Origin: Lachnospiraceae bacterium
Lineage (GTDB): Bacteria; Bacillota; Clostridia; Lachnospirales; Lachnospiraceae
Direction: 5' to 3'
Assembly: GCA_021204285.1 (NCBI GenBank)
Contig: JAJPZP010000158.1
Coordinates: forward strand, 1 to 9,131
Length of the DNA stretch: 9,131 nucleotides
The notes below the pieces were generated by a model. The model was not told where the DNA came from. It searched no databases and saw only the letters and a list, made by a program, of their open reading frames with translations. Shown here piece after piece: positions 7,021 through 9,131 of the stretch. A program made the translations under genes and the position numbers. Within the stretch, counting starts at the first letter, position 1. Each line of letters opens with the position of its first letter.

Positions 7021-7818
7021 TTATGCCAGGATACCGGTTGCCGCGCCGATCATGGAAATCACGATGATACCGAGAATAATCCAGGTCAGATTGACCTTCT
7101 TTTTAATCAGCTTGTAAATACCCCATGTCGCAAAAATCGGAAGGATGCAGGGGAAAATGCTGTCCAGAATTCCGGTCTGCAAATCCAGCGCTACATCGCC
7201 AAAACTGAAGGATACACCAAGATTGATACTCACTGTTGTCGCGATCAGGAAACCTACAACCGTCAATCCAAGGACGGAAGCCGCCTCTGTCAGTGCGTTC
7301 AGCGTATTGCTCAGCGAGGTGATCAGCTTCGCACCCATGTTGTAACCCAGATCCCAGAGATAAAACTTCGAGACAAACACTGCCAGGTTCACGAGTACAT
7401 ACAGCGCCAGGCCGAAAGGATTTCCTTCCATGCCCATATACGCCGCGATGGAACCGAATACCGTAGGAATCAGAGCCCACATGATCGTATCTCCAATGCC
7501 GGAGATAGAACCCATCAGGCTGACCTTCATATCATTTACCGTGTTCAGAGCACTGATGCCCTCCTTATCCTCCACTGCCAGCGTCATGCCGAGCAGGATA
7601 GAGCCCATGGGCGGGTTAATATTAAAGTATTTGAACTGGTTTTTCAGGGACTTCTTATAATCCTCATCATCCGGATACATTTTCCGGAGTGCCTTCATCT
7701 GGGAATACACACAGGTGGTTGCCATCTGGTTTTCATAGTTGAAGGTGGAGGAGCCGAGCAGCCAGCGCCGTCCACAGCGGAACAGATCCTTTTTGGTTAA
7801 TACAGGTTCTTTACTCAT
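7021..7818 (-). CDS. PTS mannose-family EIID membrane component
   Basis: This 265-residue protein pairs with EIIC to form the sugar channel of a mannose/fructose/sorbose-family PTS. Family features include the N-terminal TKKDL and the amphipathic NYENQMATTCVYSQM (27-41). Further in are FNINPPMGSILLGM (65-78) with an AVEDKEG follow-on (81-87) and SISGIGDTIMW (104-114). Hydrophobic segments follow at about 112-130, 135-155, 180-200, 220-238 and 245-265. The length is near the usual 270-300. The start codon overlaps the last eight bases of EIIC (ATGAGTAA), and AGGAGG sits eight bases upstream within EIIC, indicating coupled translation at equal amounts. Sugar specificity cannot be read from the sequence. 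Confidence 0.94.
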   Translation of the reverse strand: MSKEPVLTKKDLFRCGRRWLLGSSTFNYENQMATTCVYSQMKALRKMYPDDEDYKKSLKNQFKYFNINPPMGSILLGMTLAVEDKEGISALNTVNDMKVSLMGSISGIGDTIMWALIPTVFGSIAAYMGMEGNPFGLALYVLVNLAVFVSKFYLWDLGYNMGAKLITSLSNTLNALTEAASVLGLTVVGFLIATTVSINLGVSFSFGDVALDLQTGILDSIFPCILPIFATWGIYKLIKKKVNLTWIILGIIVISMIGAATGILA

Positions 7819-8605
7819 CTTCCAGTCCTCCTATTTCTTCATTTCCTGCGGTGACAGCAGCGGGAGCCGCAGCCTGCCTCTTGTAAACCTCATATGCCCA
7901 TACACCGCCGATAATTGCAACGGGAATCACACCGCTCATCAGCTCGCTGAGGCCAAAGTAAGTTGCCAGCACAAAGCCAAGCATCACGCAACCAAACCAC
8001 TTCTTCGCGGGCATGTAGTTGAGCAGCAGCGCCATACCTACGACAGGAAGGGCCGCTCCCGCGATGGAAAGTCCTCCGGTAAACCAGGCCGGCATCGCGT
8101 CAATGATAAAGTTTACCGCATTCACGCCAACCGCACAGTAAATGGATGTAGGCAAGGCAGTCGCCAGACCCATCAGGATGGGAGAGAGCAGGATGATATG
8201 CTCCATCGCACCAAACTTGCCCTCATCACAATATTTCTCTGCCTTGCGGGCGATAAATCCGTTGAGGATCTTGACAATCACGTCCAGCTGTACATAGAGC
8301 ATGGCTACGGCCACACCGATGGTCAGACCAGACTCCAGATCCGCGTTGCTGGAAATTGCCACTGCAGTGCCGAGGATGGCAGCCAGTCCATAATTCGGGA
8401 CAGAGGAACCGCCGATAGCGGCCACGCCCAGGCTCATGAGCTGACAGGATGCGCCGATGGCAAGACCTGTCTGCCAGTCTCCCATGGCAAGACCTGCCAG
8501 GAAACCGAACACGATATGGTTTGACGGGACGATCTGCGTTCCGTAGGCGTCAAAGCCCTGGAAAAACGCAATCAAAATGATTAAAATTGCCTGTAATGCA
8601 GTCAT
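7811..8605 (-). CDS. PTS mannose-family EIIC membrane permease
   Basis: This 264-residue polytopic membrane protein is the sugar-binding partner of EIID. The N-terminal helix (about 4-19) is followed by GFLAGLAMGDWQTGLAIGAS from 34, then CQLMSLGVAAIGGSSVPN (54-71). This is the typical EIIC-Man region with an acidic residue in a glycine-rich membrane motif. Further hydrophobic segments lie near 73-86, 93-115, 134-170, 175-197 and 205-238. The C-terminus is cytoplasmic-looking, with an Ala-rich stretch and an acidic end (EEIGGLEDE). The gene begins 29 bases after EIIB with AAGGAG seven bases before ATG. The length is typical of the family. Confidence 0.94.
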   Translation of the reverse strand: MTALQAILIILIAFFQGFDAYGTQIVPSNHIVFGFLAGLAMGDWQTGLAIGASCQLMSLGVAAIGGSSVPNYGLAAILGTAVAISSNADLESGLTIGVAVAMLYVQLDVIVKILNGFIARKAEKYCDEGKFGAMEHIILLSPILMGLATALPTSIYCAVGVNAVNFIIDAMPAWFTGGLSIAGAALPVVGMALLLNYMPAKKWFGCVMLGFVLATYFGLSELMSGVIPVAIIGGVWAYEVYKRQAAAPAAVTAGNEEIGGLEDE

Positions 8606-8634
8606 TTTTCTTCTCCTTCTTTATTCTCTGCTCT

Positions 8635-9123
8635 CTACAGAGTAATGTACTGATCGAGTCGTTCTTCTTTGTCCTTCGGGACATACTGAACAGTAATCGA
8701 TGACCCGGAAGCTGCCAGCGCCTGATAGACCGGCTCTTCCTCCTTCTTTACAAAAGCACGGCGGCTGACCTGCACCGCCTCCTCACCATCCTCCGGAGCG
8801 ACCGTGCCGCCCAGGACGATGCGCGGAATCTTTTCCCCCTGCTCCGTCAGACGCAGCAGAATGGCCGGATCCTGCACGATCACAAATACGGTCTGATTGT
8901 TGTACTTTCCTGCTGCAAAGTTTGTCCGCGCCGTCTCCTCCGTGATAATGGAAAGCGCACATCCCGCCGGCTTACCCATCTGCATACCGCTCTTCAGGAG
9001 CGGGTCAGACGCAATGTGATCATCGATAACCATCACACGCTGCGCACCGATGAAGGGCGCCCACTGGGTCGCCACAATCCCATGCAACAGACGGTTATCC
9101 ACTCTCGCTGAAACAATTGACAT
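8635..9123 (-). CDS. PTS mannose-family EIIB component
   Basis: This 162-residue soluble protein receives phosphate from EIIA and gives it to the incoming sugar. The N-terminal signature RVDNRLLHGIVATQW (7-21) places the phosphorylated histidine at H14. It is followed by a VMVIDD strand (30-35) and further on by PRIVLGG (109-115), both usual in this family. The length of about 160 residues is normal. The ATG at 9123 gives the standard N-terminus (MSIVSARVDNR) and has GGAAGG just upstream at the window edge, so the gene is probably complete. It is the first gene visible in the operon. The last eight bases of the window hold only its ribosome binding site, so the promoter and any regulator are not seen. 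Confidence 0.94.
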   Translation of the reverse strand: MSIVSARVDNRLLHGIVATQWAPFIGAQRVMVIDDHIASDPLLKSGMQMGKPAGCALSIITEETARTNFAAGKYNNQTVFVIVQDPAILLRLTEQGEKIPRIVLGGTVAPEDGEEAVQVSRRAFVKKEEEPVYQALAASGSSITVQYVPKDKEERLDQYITL

Positions 9124-9131
9124 ATCCTTCC

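Larger units (their letters stand above)
1819..9123 (-). other. Nine-gene operon: mannose-family PTS, MBL hydrolase, gallate decarboxylase, tannase
   Basis: Nine genes run in one direction, with gaps in transcription order of 29 bases, -8, 12, 0, 22, 2, 1 and -4. Every junction has a purine-rich Shine-Dalgarno sequence and none contains a hairpin. The only strong terminator lies just past the last gene. This supports a single transcript with translational coupling. The promoter and any controlling regulator are upstream, beyond base 9131. The co-transcription is inferred from spacing only. Confidence 0.85.

Noticed and set aside
6979..7800. Plus-strand open frame of 273 codons over EIID
   Set aside because: It is a shadow of the EIID gene, with low-complexity His/Gln/Arg-rich translation and no motif. 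EIID is unmistakable on the other strand.
7739..8524. Plus-strand open frame of 261 codons over EIIC
   Set aside because: It is antisense to a clear membrane permease gene, and its composition is that of a reverse-complement shadow.
1..9131. CRISPR arrays, tRNA or rRNA genes, insertion sequences
   Set aside because: There is almost no non-coding space (the longest gap is 71 bases), and no repeat-spacer pattern, transposase or RNA gene signature was seen.

Overview
The window looks like chromosomal DNA of an anaerobic gut-type Firmicute, probably of the Clostridia. The evidence is strong AGGAGG-like ribosome binding sites before nearly every gene, tightly packed same-strand genes, a mannose-family PTS, and Lactobacillus-type tannase and gallate decarboxylase proteins at moderate GC. 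Family assignments come from recognising motifs by eye and from remembered Lactiplantibacillus plantarum proteins. No search was run.

Layout. On the left (2-1747, + strand) is the 3' part of a large, acidic alpha/beta-hydrolase related to tannases. Its N-terminus lies outside the window, and it carries a Gly/Met/Asp-rich linker of about 135 residues. A strong hairpin at about 1760-1801 separates it from everything else. The rest (9123 down to 1819, - strand) is one run of nine genes with gaps of 0-29 bases or overlaps. In transcription order they are PTS EIIB, EIIC, EIID, EIIA, an MBL-fold hydrolase, lpdC (UbiD-type gallate decarboxylase), lpdB (UbiX-type flavin prenyltransferase), lpdD (the small third subunit or chaperone) and a subtype-B tannase. 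The operon promoter, any regulator and any further upstream genes lie beyond the right edge.

How the genes may work together. The tannase hydrolyses galloyl esters to gallate. LpdB makes prenylated FMN for LpdC, which decarboxylates gallate to pyrogallol with help from LpdD. The unusual part is the complete sugar PTS at the head of the operon. It suggests that the substrate enters as a sugar conjugate, for example a galloyl-glucose, phosphorylated on entry, and is taken apart in the cytoplasm by the tannase (no signal peptide) and perhaps the MBL hydrolase. The PTS would then feed sugar to glycolysis while the decarboxylase disposes of the gallate. The convergent hydrolase could be an outside-acting partner. 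The PTS substrate and the MBL reaction are inference, not visible in the sequence.

The main points for a second look are the PTS-tannase-gallate decarboxylase operon, the apparently permuted domain order in the left-hand hydrolase compared with the tannase across the terminator, and the unassigned MBL hydrolase between the transport and decarboxylase modules.
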